Assembly (NCBI GenBank): GCA_020073445.1
Contig: JAIQFE010000030.1
Span: 1 to 64,000 of the forward strand
Direction of reading: 5' to 3'
Length of the DNA stretch: 64,000 nt
Source of the DNA: Terriglobia bacterium
GTDB lineage: Bacteria > Acidobacteriota > Terriglobia > Bryobacterales > Bryobacteraceae
The first letter of the stretch is position 1, and each line of letters starts with the position of its first letter. This document shows positions 43,832 to 52,412 of the stretch, piece by piece. The notes under the pieces were generated by a model. The model did no database searches. It was not told the DNA's origin and worked only from the letters and a program-made list of their open reading frames with translations. The position numbers and the translations under genes were made by a program.

Positions 43832-43884
43832 GTGATATCTGGGCTATCGCTCAAAGCGAATGTCTGTTTTGGTAGGCTGATGGC

Positions 43885-44100
43885 ATGAGCACTCTGTTGG
43901 AGAAGGCGCTGGAAAAGGTCAGCACCCTCCCGCCCGACCAACAAGATGCGATCGCCTCACAGATCCTCGCCTCTATCGAGGACGAAGAAGCCTGGAAGAA
44001 GCGCTTCGAAGAAAAGCGCAATGTTATCAGGCGACTGGCAAAAGAAGCTCTAGAAGCAGACGATTGTGGCGAGACCGTTCCATTGGACGATCTGCTTTGA
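43885..44100 (+). CDS. Antitoxin-like addiction module component
   Basis: The 71-residue helical, acidic protein begins MSTLLEKALEKVSTLPPDQQDAIA, a pattern typical of small antitoxin components paired with RelE/ParE toxins. It ends ETVPLDDLL. Its stop overlaps the TTG start of the next gene (TTGA), the usual antitoxin-first arrangement. Confidence 0.8.
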   Translation: MSTLLEKALEKVSTLPPDQQDAIASQILASIEDEEAWKKRFEEKRNVIRRLAKEALEADDCGETVPLDDLL

Positions 44101-44360
44101 TCGAGTCGAGGACTACTCGGCAATTCTGGCGGTTATTCAAGAGTCTCCCGGCGGACGTTCAGGAAGATGCGAAGCGAGCTTTCCGCACTTTTCAAGACAA
44201 CCCCGCTCACCCCGGTTTGCACTTCAAGAAGCTTGAGGGCGAAGATCACATCTATTCGGCGCGTATTGGCTTGGAGTATCGCGCTCTCGCCGTTCTGCGC
44301 GGGAACCGGGCAATCTGGTACTGGATCGGCGGGCATGCGGAATATGACCGTTTGATCTAG
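44097..44360 (+). CDS. RelE/ParE-type toxin
   Basis: The 87-residue basic protein has the small RelE-like beta-sheet pattern (TRQFWRLFKSLPADVQEDA; HFKKLEGEDHIYSARIGLEY; AIWYWIGGHAEYDRLI). Family members either cleave mRNA on ribosomes (RelE) or inhibit gyrase (ParE); the sequence does not decide. TTG 44097 overlaps the antitoxin stop, which couples translation. Confidence 0.8.
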   Translation: MIESRTTRQFWRLFKSLPADVQEDAKRAFRTFQDNPAHPGLHFKKLEGEDHIYSARIGLEYRALAVLRGNRAIWYWIGGHAEYDRLI

Positions 44361-44408
44361 GAACTTTTGCCCGGCGCACCCCGTATCCTTACCATACAGG
44401 GAGGCACC

Positions 44409-44738
44409 ATGTACTGCACCAGTTGCGGGACTCAGCTCCAGGACACGGCGAATTACTGCTCGGATTGCGGTCGTCAAACGGCTCGATCGGCATCGGCGGG
44501 GCCTCAGGGAGCTCCCCGGCGGCTCTATCGGCTGGCCTACGACAAGAAGTTGGGCGGTGTATGCGCGGGCTTGGCCAAGTATCTCGATGTCGACGTGACG
44601 CTCGTCCGCATCGCGGCCGTAGCGGCGTTTTTCTGCAGCGGCGGCCTAGTCTTCCTCGCGTACATCGTGGCGATCTTCATCATGCCGGTCGATTACGGCT
44701 TCCCTGCGCGCACTTCCGAGGTTCATGCGACGAGCTAA
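44409..44738 (+). CDS. Zinc-ribbon plus PspC-domain membrane protein
   Basis: The 109-residue protein has an N-terminal zinc ribbon with two CxxC pairs (YCTSCG, YCSDCG). A PspC domain follows (RLYRLAYDKKLGGVCAGLA, KYLDVDVTLVRIAAVAAFF) with two membrane segments (LVRIAAVAAFFCSGGLVFLAYIV). PspC proteins sense envelope stress. No PspA or PspB partner is present. ATG 44409 is preceded by GGGAGG about 5 bases away. Confidence 0.85.
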   Translation: MYCTSCGTQLQDTANYCSDCGRQTARSASAGPQGAPRRLYRLAYDKKLGGVCAGLAKYLDVDVTLVRIAAVAAFFCSGGLVFLAYIVAIFIMPVDYGFPARTSEVHATS

Positions 44739-44747
44739 CATTGGGGG

Positions 44748-46394
44748 ATGATTCGCCTAGCGACCCTGCTTGTCGCCCTTGCGACGGCGGCGTTCTCCCA
44801 GTCCGCCGATACCGTTCTCGTCAACGGAAAGATCCTCACCGTCGATAGCCAGTCCTCCGTTCGCGAAGCCATTGCCATTCGCGCAGGCAGGATTCAGGCC
44901 GTCGGCAGCACTGCTGATATCCGCAAGCTGGCCGGCCCTTCCACGCGCACCATCGACCTGCAGGGCCGCACCGTGATCCCTGGCCTGATCGATTCCCATC
45001 TGCACGCCATCCGCGCCGCGCTCAGCTTCAGCACCGAAGTGAATTGGATCGGCGCGAGGTCGCTCCCCGAAGCCCTGGGCCGGATCCACGCGGCTGCGCA
45101 GACGATGAAACCGGGATCCTGGCTGATCGTCGCAGGCGGCTGGAATGTCGACCAGTTTCAGGAACGGCGCCGGCCGACCCAGGCTGAGCTGGTCGCCGCC
45201 GCGCCCGACAATCCTGTCTACGTGCAGCTCGGGTACGGTTGGGCCATCCTCACGCCCGCCGGGTTGAGAGCGCTGAACATCGCCACCGACGCCGACCTGC
45301 CCTCGAGCGGCAAACTCGAGAAGGACGCGGCGGGCAAGCCGACCGGCGGGGTCACCGGAGGCCAGAACGCCATCATCGCCCTGTTCGACCGGCTCCCGAA
45401 ACCCACCTTCGATCAGCAAGTCGACGGCACCAAGAAGTTCTTCCGCGAGCTGAACCGCCTGGGGCTGACCGGCGTCGTCGATCCTGGTGGAAACAACCTG
45501 CTGCCCGCGGATTATCAGGCTCTTTTCCAGGTCTGGCGCGAGGGCCAGATGACCCTCCGAGTCGCCTACAGCCTGTGCGGCAACAACGCCGGTGCCGAGT
45601 TCGAGGAATTCAAGAACCTCACCCAGCTCCTGCCCATGGGCTTCGGCGACAGCATGCTCAAGTTCAACGGCCTGGGCGAGCGCATCACTGCGGCGATGAA
45701 CAACAACAATCGTCCCAGCGCCACCGACAAAGAGAAATACGCGCAGATCGCGAAGTGGGCCGCCGAGCGCGGTATGTCGCTGACCATGCATTGGGGCAAC
45801 GACTCGTCCGTCGGCCAGCTTCTCGATATTTTCGAGAGTGTGAACAAAGAAGTGCCCCTTAAGGATCTGCGCTGGTCCATCGCGCATTTGAACGACGCTT
45901 CCGAGCAAAGCCTCCGCCGGATGAAAGCCCTGGGCGTCGGCTGGACCGTGCAGGATGCCATGTATTTCGGCGGCGACCAGTTTCGCCAGACCTCAGGTGT
46001 CGAGGCCGCCCGGCGCGCCCCGCCGGTCGTCACCGGCGCCAAGCTCGGCGTCGCGATCGGCGCTGGCACCGATGCGCATCGTGTCGCGTCCTACAATCCG
46101 TTCACCGCGCTCCAATGGTTCCTGGACGGGAAAACCGTCTCGGGCGTCGCGATTCGCGGACCCGAGGAGACCCCCAGCCGGGCTGAAGCGCTGCGTCTGT
46201 ACACGCTCGGCAGCGCCTGGTTTTCGTTCGATGAAACCCAGCGCGGATCTCTTGAAATCGGCAAGCTGGCCGATCTTGCGGTGCTCTCCAGGGACTATAT
46301 GACCGTGCCGGTCGATCAGGTCGGCGGCATCGAATCGCTGCTGACCATGGTCGGCGGCAAAATCGTGTATGCCGCAGGGCCGTATCGGCAGTAG
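44748..46394 (+). CDS. Exported YtcJ-like amidohydrolase (amidohydrolase 3)
   Basis: The 548-residue protein has a signal peptide (LATLLVALATAAFSQ), the amidohydrolase entry VIPGLIDSHLH with the HxH metal pair, later AHLND and GAGTDAHR ligand regions, and the C-terminal beta segment LEIGKLADLAVLSRDYMT. YtcJ-like proteins hydrolyse amide or ester bonds in unidentified substrates. The gene starts 9 bases after the PspC gene, but a functional link is not obvious. Confidence 0.88.
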   Translation: MIRLATLLVALATAAFSQSADTVLVNGKILTVDSQSSVREAIAIRAGRIQAVGSTADIRKLAGPSTRTIDLQGRTVIPGLIDSHLHAIRAALSFSTEVNWIGARSLPEALGRIHAAAQTMKPGSWLIVAGGWNVDQFQERRRPTQAELVAAAPDNPVYVQLGYGWAILTPAGLRALNIATDADLPSSGKLEKDAAGKPTGGVTGGQNAIIALFDRLPKPTFDQQVDGTKKFFRELNRLGLTGVVDPGGNNLLPADYQALFQVWREGQMTLRVAYSLCGNNAGAEFEEFKNLTQLLPMGFGDSMLKFNGLGERITAAMNNNNRPSATDKEKYAQIAKWAAERGMSLTMHWGNDSSVGQLLDIFESVNKEVPLKDLRWSIAHLNDASEQSLRRMKALGVGWTVQDAMYFGGDQFRQTSGVEAARRAPPVVTGAKLGVAIGAGTDAHRVASYNPFTALQWFLDGKTVSGVAIRGPEETPSRAEALRLYTLGSAWFSFDETQRGSLEIGKLADLAVLSRDYMTVPVDQVGGIESLLTMVGGKIVYAAGPYRQ

Positions 46395-46417
46395 CCCCAT
46401 TTGTACTACCTTGTCAG

Positions 46418-47245
46418 GTGGTGCACTCTTTCAAAGCAGTTCCCGTGTTGGTCACAGGCGCGGGCCGGGGAATCGGCAAACGCCTGGCCATCGGATTCGC
46501 GGGTAAGGGCGCTCGCGTAGGGCTGCTGGCGCGCAGCAAGGCCGAACTCGACCTCTGTCATCTGGAGATCGAACACGGAGGCGGAGCCGCTCTGCGCATG
46601 CGCGCCGATGTGTGCGATTACGAACAGGTAACCGCCGCCCTGGAGCGGATGAGAGTCCAGTTCGGCAATCCGGCGCAGGTGCTGGTCTGCGCCGCGGCGG
46701 CCCTGGGACCCATCGGGCCCTTCGTAGAATCATCTCCCAAATTGTGGCAAGAAGTCGTTCAGACCAACCTGATCGGCGTCCTGAACGCCTGCCGCGCGGT
46801 GCTGCCTCAGATGATCGAGCGCCGCAACGGCAAGATCATCGTGATCGCGGGCGTCGGCGGAACTCTGCCCGCCCGGCCGAATTTCGCGGTTCATAGCGCC
46901 ACCAAGACGGCCGTGGTGCGATTCGTCGAAAGCCTGGCGGAGGAAGTTGCCGAGCACAACGTGCAGGTGAACTGCCTGTCGCCCGGCGAAACATATACGC
47001 ACATGACCGATCAGATCCTGGCGGCAGGCGACCGCGCCGGATGGCGTGAAATCGACGCCGCGCGCCAGGTGCGGATGACTGGCGGTGTTCCCGCCGAAAA
47101 ACAGATCGACTTGGCGCTGTTCCTGGCTTCCAATCAGTCCAACCACATAACCGGCCGGATGATCCACGTCGACGACGACTGGAAGAAGCTCAAGGAGAAA
47201 TCGATCACTCCGGAGCTCTACCGCCTGCGCCGCCATCAGAAGTAA
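46418..47245 (+). CDS. SDR-fold protein lacking the catalytic serine and tyrosine
   Basis: The 275-residue protein keeps the cofactor motif TGAGRGIG (13-20) and the SDR fold through GRMIHVDDDW. The active site is altered: the tyrosine position reads H159-S-A-T-K163 in place of YxxxK, the serine 13 residues earlier is Val/Gly (IAGVGG), and the NNAG motif is CAAAA. The conserved lysine remains. It may bind NAD(P) without dehydrogenase activity or use different chemistry. The start is GTG 46418 or the next GTG. An ABC transporter follows after 86 bases. Confidence 0.8.
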   Translation: MVHSFKAVPVLVTGAGRGIGKRLAIGFAGKGARVGLLARSKAELDLCHLEIEHGGGAALRMRADVCDYEQVTAALERMRVQFGNPAQVLVCAAAALGPIGPFVESSPKLWQEVVQTNLIGVLNACRAVLPQMIERRNGKIIVIAGVGGTLPARPNFAVHSATKTAVVRFVESLAEEVAEHNVQVNCLSPGETYTHMTDQILAAGDRAGWREIDAARQVRMTGGVPAEKQIDLALFLASNQSNHITGRMIHVDDDWKKLKEKSITPELYRLRRHQK

Positions 47246-47331
47246 CGCCGTTCGTCCTGCCTTTTCCGCCGTTCACCGATTTGGCGGAAACCTTCCGGTT
47301 TAAGCCCACTAGAATAAACTCAATCGAAATT

Positions 47332-48252
47332 ATGGAACCAGTCATTGAGGTATCAGGGCTGCATAAAGCCTATGGCGATTTTGAAGCCGTTCGCGGCATT
47401 GATTTCGAGGTCGGCGAAGGCGAAATCTTTGGCCTGCTGGGGCCTAACGGCGCCGGCAAAACCACCACCGTCGAAATCCTGGAAGGCCTGCGCGCGCGTT
47501 CCCAGGGCCAGGTCAAGGTGCTCGGGTTCGATCCCGAAGTTTCGAAGCAGTCGCTCAAGGATCGCATCGGCGTGTGCCTGCAAGCGACCAATCTTCCCGA
47601 CAAGCTTCGCGTGCACGAGGCCCTGCAATGGTTCGCGGCGTTTTATTCGCGCAAAGCCGATTGCGATAAGCTGCTCCAGCGCCTGCAGCTCTGGGAAAAA
47701 CGCAACGACTTTTACTCGAAATTATCCGGCGGCCAGAAACAGCGCGTGGCTCTGGCGTTGGCGCTGGTCAACGAGCCCAATCTCGTGTTTCTGGACGAAC
47801 CGACCACCGGTCTCGATCCCCAGGTGCGGCTCGAAATCCATACCTTGATCGAAGAGCTGAAGGCCGCCAAGCGCACCATCCTACTCACCACGCACTATAT
47901 CGAGGAGGCGGAACGTCTGTGCGACCGCGTGGCGATTATCGATCAAGGCAAGATCGTCGCGATTGGCTCGCCGCGTGATTTGCAGGAGCGCGTTTTCGGC
48001 CAATCCAGGATCGAAGTGGTTACGGCCCAGCCGATGCCCGCGGATTTGCCCGCCTTCGAAGCCTTAGCGAAGCATTCTCTCAGTGACGACGGCAAAACTC
48101 TGGTCGTCCATTCGACGCGGCCAGCCCGTACGCTGCCCGATCTGATCAAGTGGATCGATCAAAAAGGTCTCGAGCTCGAAGATATTCACTTGAAGCGGCC
48201 CACGCTCGAAGACGTGTTCATCGAACTCACTGGAAAGAAGCTGAGGGATTAA
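47332..48252 (+). CDS. ABC transporter ATPase (DrrA/CcmA type)
   Basis: The 306-residue protein has Walker A GPNGAGKTT (37-45), signature LSGGQKQR (131-138), Walker B FLDEPTTGLDP (153-163) and a C-terminal DrrA-like regulatory extension ending PTLEDVFIELTGKKLRD. It energises the ABC-2 permease encoded 4 bases downstream and would drive export. An ATG at 47332 gives the usual N-terminus. Confidence 0.92.
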   Translation: MEPVIEVSGLHKAYGDFEAVRGIDFEVGEGEIFGLLGPNGAGKTTTVEILEGLRARSQGQVKVLGFDPEVSKQSLKDRIGVCLQATNLPDKLRVHEALQWFAAFYSRKADCDKLLQRLQLWEKRNDFYSKLSGGQKQRVALALALVNEPNLVFLDEPTTGLDPQVRLEIHTLIEELKAAKRTILLTTHYIEEAERLCDRVAIIDQGKIVAIGSPRDLQERVFGQSRIEVVTAQPMPADLPAFEALAKHSLSDDGKTLVVHSTRPARTLPDLIKWIDQKGLELEDIHLKRPTLEDVFIELTGKKLRD

Positions 48253-48256
48253 GCCT

Positions 48257-50452
48257 GTGCTGAACTCTTACCTGACTCAGATCCGCATGAATCTGTTGTT
48301 GACGCTGCGGAACCGCGTGGCGCTGTTTTTCAGCTATATCTTCCCTCTAATTTTCTTTGGGATCGCCGGCATGGGTGGCGGAGGCGGCAACGGCCAGCAG
48401 GTTGTCACCATCGTGCTGGGCCTGGGCGTCCTCGGCGGAGGCTTGTTCGGCGTGGGGATGCGCGCCATACAGGATCGCGAGCAGAACATTCTCCGCCGTT
48501 TTAAGGTCGCGCCCATCGGCCCCGGAGAGATTATTGTCTCCGGCCTGGTGACCGCCCTGACGCTGCAGTTGCCGAACATCATCTTTATGGTCGTCCTGGC
48601 CCACCGCCTCCTCGGCGCACCGTGGCCCACGCAGCCCGTCTCCTTGCTCGTCTTCGTCTCGCTGGGGCTGCTGGCGTTTGCATCTCTGGGCGGCATCATC
48701 GCCGCGCTGGTGAACTCCATGCAGGAAGGCATGCTGCTGACCCAGCTTTTCTACTTCCCCCTGCTCTTTCTCGGCGGAATCACCTTCCCGATCACCGGTT
48801 TCCCTCTTTGGCTTCAGACAGTCGCGCAATTCATCCCCTCGACGTACTTCAGCAGCGGACTGCAGCCGATCCTGCGGGGCAAGGAAACGATATTCGATAA
48901 TCTTCCCGCGGCCGGCGCCCTCGCTGTGACGGCTCTGCTCGGAACCTTGCTCGCGGCGAAGTTGTTCCGCTGGGAGAAGGAAGAGAAATTGCGGCCCGCC
49001 GCGAAGTTCTGGCTGCTGGCGGTGCTGGGTCCGTTCATCGTCCTGGGCGCCTGGCAGATGCACGCCAAGACCAACATCGCGAAGCAAAAGATTCTGGGCC
49101 GCGATGTCCAGCGTAGCCGAACCGCTCTGATCCGCGATGCGCGGCTGTTCCTCGGCGATGGCACGGTAATCGATCAAGGCTCCGTGCTGATCAAGGACGG
49201 CAAGATTGCGGAGATCTTCACCGGCCCGGCTCCCGACGCCAAGTCGCTGCGCGCCGATGCTATCGAGGCTGCGGGCAAAACGTTGCTGCCCGGGCTCATT
49301 GACGTCCACGTGCACTTCGGCTCGCCGGGACTTCCGATCACGGATCCCCAGTTCTACCAAAACCCCGACGCGAATTTCGATCGCGAGCTGGCCGCCTATC
49401 TCTTCAGCGGCGTGACGGCGGTGAAGAGCGCGGGCGATCAGCTCGATATGGTCCTGAAGCATCAAGCGACCGTCGCTTCGGGCGAACGCCTGGGTGCGGA
49501 ACTGTTCGCGGTCGGCCCGCTGTTCACAACCGCCGGAGGCCACGGAACCGAGTACTCGCAGTACATCCCGGAGTCGTTTAGGGCGAACTTCGACCAGCAG
49601 TTCATTCGCTTACCGAAATCCGCGGAAGAAGCCCGCACTCAGGTCAACGATCTGAAACAGCAGGGTGTCGACGGCATCAAGGCCGTCCTCGAAGGGGGCG
49701 GCGGCGGTACGACGTTCAACCGCATGGATCCCGCGATCCTCAAGGCCATCTCCGACGCCGCCCATGCAGCCAAGCTGCCTATCGTCACCCACACTGGCAA
49801 CGCGCAGGACGTGACGGATGCGCTGGACGCGGGGGTCGACGGGATCGAACATGGCTCCATGCGCGACCGCATCCCCGACGCGGAGTTTACCAAGATGAAA
49901 GCGATGGGTGTAACTTTCGACCCGACGCTCTCGGTTCTCGAAGCTATGGGAGCGTACGTCGATGGCAAGACCGACTTGCTCGATCGGTCCCTGGTGCAGC
50001 AGGTCGTTCCAAGACAATTCCTCGCGCAAGTCAAAGACAGCCTGAATTCCCCCGGCGCCCAGGCCGCGCGCAAGGCGATCGGCGGGTATCCGATGCGATT
50101 GGATTTGGCCAAGCTGAATCTGGCCGCGGCCTATCATGCGGGGGTGATCCTGGTCACCGGCACCGATTCCGGCAACCCGATGGTGGTCCACGGTCCCAGC
50201 ATCCATCGCGAACTGCAACTTTGGGTGGAGGCGGGAATTCCGCCCTCGGCTGCCTTGCAGGGCGCGACGTACAACGCGGCCAAGCTGCTGCGCGCCGATC
50301 AACGTATCGGCCTGATTCGGAAGGGTTACGACGCCAGCCTGCTTCTCGTCGACGGCAACCCGCTGCAGGATATTTCGGCGACCGAGCGCATCTCGGCCGT
50401 GTTCCTCAAAGGGGAACGCGTCAACCGGTCCGACTTATTCGACCAAAAATGA
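48257..50452 (+). CDS. ABC-2 permease fused to a metal-dependent amidohydrolase
   Basis: One 731-residue frame joins two complete modules. Residues 1-240 are an ABC-2 permease with six hydrophobic segments (around 18-40, 47-68, 89-119, 127-152, 159-190, 216-237). A seventh segment (251-268, FWLLAVLGPFIVLGAWQM) follows. Residues about 285-731 form an imidazolonepropionase/prolidase-like amidohydrolase with the full ligand set: H351-V-H353, K475, H512, H532 and D637, plus the closing IGLIRKGYDASLLLVDGNPL. With a cytoplasmic N-terminus, seven helices would place the hydrolase outside the inner membrane. The GTG start has GAGGG upstream. No frameshift or stop separates the modules. Confidence 0.88.
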   Translation: MLNSYLTQIRMNLLLTLRNRVALFFSYIFPLIFFGIAGMGGGGGNGQQVVTIVLGLGVLGGGLFGVGMRAIQDREQNILRRFKVAPIGPGEIIVSGLVTALTLQLPNIIFMVVLAHRLLGAPWPTQPVSLLVFVSLGLLAFASLGGIIAALVNSMQEGMLLTQLFYFPLLFLGGITFPITGFPLWLQTVAQFIPSTYFSSGLQPILRGKETIFDNLPAAGALAVTALLGTLLAAKLFRWEKEEKLRPAAKFWLLAVLGPFIVLGAWQMHAKTNIAKQKILGRDVQRSRTALIRDARLFLGDGTVIDQGSVLIKDGKIAEIFTGPAPDAKSLRADAIEAAGKTLLPGLIDVHVHFGSPGLPITDPQFYQNPDANFDRELAAYLFSGVTAVKSAGDQLDMVLKHQATVASGERLGAELFAVGPLFTTAGGHGTEYSQYIPESFRANFDQQFIRLPKSAEEARTQVNDLKQQGVDGIKAVLEGGGGGTTFNRMDPAILKAISDAAHAAKLPIVTHTGNAQDVTDALDAGVDGIEHGSMRDRIPDAEFTKMKAMGVTFDPTLSVLEAMGAYVDGKTDLLDRSLVQQVVPRQFLAQVKDSLNSPGAQAARKAIGGYPMRLDLAKLNLAAAYHAGVILVTGTDSGNPMVVHGPSIHRELQLWVEAGIPPSAALQGATYNAAKLLRADQRIGLIRKGYDASLLLVDGNPLQDISATERISAVFLKGERVNRSDLFDQK

Positions 50453-50460
50453 GTAGAGCG

Positions 50461-50682
50461 TTATTTAGAAGAATCCGCTTCTTGTAAGAGACGTTGCCCG
50501 GCAAGCTGGTACTGCGAAACGAGGAAGGCCAAGACGGCAATCCTGATACCGAACGCCATCAGGAGAGCCCAGCCCGACACGTCGCCAAAGAACTGACTCC
50601 AGTGGATCAGCTTCCAGACGAGATCGAAGAAATACACGATGAAAGCGCCAAGAAATAACCGTCTTCGGTTCCGTGCGCTCAT
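50461..50682 (-). CDS. Small membrane protein of unknown function
   Basis: The 73-residue product begins MSARNRRRLFLGAFIVYFF and has two hydrophobic segments (LFLGAFIVYFFDLVWKLI; WALLMAFGIRIAVLAFLVSQY) and a polar tail. There is no strong ribosome-binding site. It ends tail-to-tail with the permease-amidohydrolase gene. The basic N-terminus and regular helices make a real small membrane protein plausible but unproven. Confidence 0.45.
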   Translation of the reverse strand: MSARNRRRLFLGAFIVYFFDLVWKLIHWSQFFGDVSGWALLMAFGIRIAVLAFLVSQYQLAGQRLLQEADSSK

Positions 50683-50785
50683 GTGGGTTTATCGGCCATG
50701 CGGCCTAGGCACTTTACGCAGTTGTGATTAAGGGCCACTTGCGGATGGGTTGCTTTTCCTTCAGAATCGGCATGGGGGCATTCTC

Positions 50786-51502
50786 ATGAAACACTACGCC
50801 GTGTTCGCCGTTCTGCTTACGATCCCGATGGCCTGGAGTCAGGCGTCTCAGTCTTCCAAAATCCCGCGCATGCCCGATGAGAGACCCGACTTTCAGGGCG
50901 TCTGGGACCATCCTTACGTTGCCGATATGAGCCGGGACGCCAAGGATCAGAAGGGTGCCGGCCCGTTGCCGTTTTCACCCGCGGGCGCCGACAATTTCAA
51001 GAACTATGATCCGGCCAAGTTCGATTACACCGGCCACTGCCTGCCCTTCGGCATGATGCGTTCCGTGAACGTGGGCGGATATCCCATCCAGATCATGCAG
51101 AACGCCAAATACCTGGCCTTTCTGTTCGAGCAAAGCACGTGGTTCCACGTCGTCTACATCGATGGGCGCGAGCACCCGTCGGAGATCGAGCCTACCTGGT
51201 TCGGCCACTCCATCGGAAAGTTCGACGGGGACACCCTGACCGTGGATACGGTCGGTTTCAACGGCAAGACGCGGCTCGATACCATCGGACACCCGCATTC
51301 CGACAAGATGCACTTGATCCAGACGTTCAAGTACACCGACCCTGATCATCTCGCGTATGAGGTGACGATCGATGATCCGGTTTATTACAGCAAGCCCTGG
51401 AAGAATCAGCGGGTCTTCACGCGCATGAAACCCGGCCAGGAACTGATCGAGTATTCCTGCGAAGAGAACAATCGCGACCTAACCAACGGGCACATTAAGT
51501 AA
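50786..51502 (+). CDS. Secreted unknown family, distant fifth member
   Basis: The 238-residue protein is homologous to the four-copy array at 34.6-37.7 kb. It has a signal peptide (FAVLLTIPMAWSQA), one copy of the phrase as ERPDFQGVWD, IMQNAKYLAFLFEQSTWFHV, GHSIGKFDGDTLTV, GHPHSDKMHLIQTF, TIDDPVYYSKPW and LIEYSCEENNRDL. It lacks the duplicated proline-rich phrase. ATG 50786 opens the signal peptide. The gene stands alone. Confidence 0.8.
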   Translation: MKHYAVFAVLLTIPMAWSQASQSSKIPRMPDERPDFQGVWDHPYVADMSRDAKDQKGAGPLPFSPAGADNFKNYDPAKFDYTGHCLPFGMMRSVNVGGYPIQIMQNAKYLAFLFEQSTWFHVVYIDGREHPSEIEPTWFGHSIGKFDGDTLTVDTVGFNGKTRLDTIGHPHSDKMHLIQTFKYTDPDHLAYEVTIDDPVYYSKPWKNQRVFTRMKPGQELIEYSCEENNRDLTNGHIK

Positions 51503-51510
51503 CTAGCGTT

Positions 51511-51592
51511 GGGGACTGCCCACCTGTTTCCGCCTGGAGATGGGAAGTTGCGGTATCGCATTGCTTCGGGCGAAAACAGGCTGGCTGTCCCC
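51511..51592. repeat. REPIN-like inverted repeat, second copy
   Basis: The 24-base arms at 51511-51534 and 51569-51592 are reverse complements at 20 of 24 positions, starting with GGGGAC and CTGTCCCC at the outer ends. The layout (inverted arms around a spacer of about 35 bases, GGGGACnGCC core) resembles the repeat at 9689-9766. It follows a secreted-protein gene and precedes a minus-strand gene, a typical intergenic REP position. Confidence 0.6.
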
Positions 51593-51613
51593 TGTCGCTG
51601 AGTACGAAACCAG

Positions 51614-51970
51614 CTATCGTGCGCCGAGTCCGATGAGCGTCATCCCGCACAGGATCATGCCCAGAGCCACGAACTTCGCGCGTGTGAACGGCTCACCCAG
51701 GACGATTCTCGACCAAATCAGCGTCCATACCGAGCCAAGCGATACCATCGGATAAAGTACGCTCAGTTCCCCTTGGCGCACGCCAAACACGAATAACACG
51801 GACGAGAACAGATAGAAGGAAATACCCAGCATCAAGCGCCAGTTCGTGAGTAGCGAGGCGATGCTCCGCTGGATCTTTCCGGCGCCGATCTTCAGGAACA
51901 GCGCTCCGAAGCTGCCGAAAAAAGAGGCGCCCATCACCCAGGCCATCGACGAAAAAGGGGTGTTGTTCAA
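51614..51970 (-). CDS. Half-size DMT (EamA/SMR-like) transporter, second subunit
   Basis: The protein of about 118 residues has four hydrophobic segments and the DMT ending LYPMVSLGSVWTLIWSRIVLGE. TTG 51970 overlaps the stop of the partner gene (TTGA); ATG 51946 is an alternative. Half-size EamA proteins work as dimers, and a pair of unequal genes suggests a heterodimer, as in ArnE/ArnF or paired SMR proteins. Confidence 0.8.
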   Translation of the reverse strand: MNNTPFSSMAWVMGASFFGSFGALFLKIGAGKIQRSIASLLTNWRLMLGISFYLFSSVLFVFGVRQGELSVLYPMVSLGSVWTLIWSRIVLGEPFTRAKFVALGMILCGMTLIGLGAR

Positions 51971-52371
51971 TCCGCCTGGCCTCGTCCCAGGACGGCGATG
52001 CCGGCGATGATGGTCACAATGCCTGCCAGCTTGTACGGATTCATCGATTCGTGTAACACCAGAACCGAAAGGATGGTGACCCACACATAGTTCATGGCAA
52101 ACACCGGATAGAGCAGCGATAACTGCCCATGACGCAGTGCCAGCACCAGCAGCACCGTGCTGACGCCGTACATGGAATAACCCGCAAACAGCGCGGGCGT
52201 GAGTACCATGGCAAGCGCGGTCTGCACTATGGTCGGATTCTGGCCCAGCGCATTCGCGCCCTTCTTGATCAATAACTGGGCGGCCGCGCAGATGATCGTC
52301 GAGAAGGCGACCAGAATAAACGAGCGGCGCTGCTGTGCCGGGTCAGGGATATGTACGGAACTGGTGGACAC
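51967..52371 (-). CDS. Half-size DMT (EamA/SMR-like) transporter, first subunit
   Basis: The 134-residue protein has four hydrophobic segments, an N-terminal helix with a charged QLLIKKGAN motif, and the C-terminal motif LLYPVFAMNYVWVTILSVLVLHES. This last phrase matches the partner protein and ArnE/ArnF-type flippase subunits. GTG 52371 has GGAG a few bases upstream. The cargo (lipid-linked sugar or small cation) is unknown. Confidence 0.8.
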   Translation of the reverse strand: MSTSSVHIPDPAQQRRSFILVAFSTIICAAAQLLIKKGANALGQNPTIVQTALAMVLTPALFAGYSMYGVSTVLLVLALRHGQLSLLYPVFAMNYVWVTILSVLVLHESMNPYKLAGIVTIIAGIAVLGRGQAD

Positions 52372-52412
52372 AAAACTCCAGGATACCCGAACGGTATACG
52401 CTTCTATCGGAA

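Noticed and set aside
44757-45908. A 383-codon minus-strand frame antisense to the YtcJ-like gene
   Set aside because: It is a shadow of the codon-biased amidohydrolase gene, with no independent evidence.
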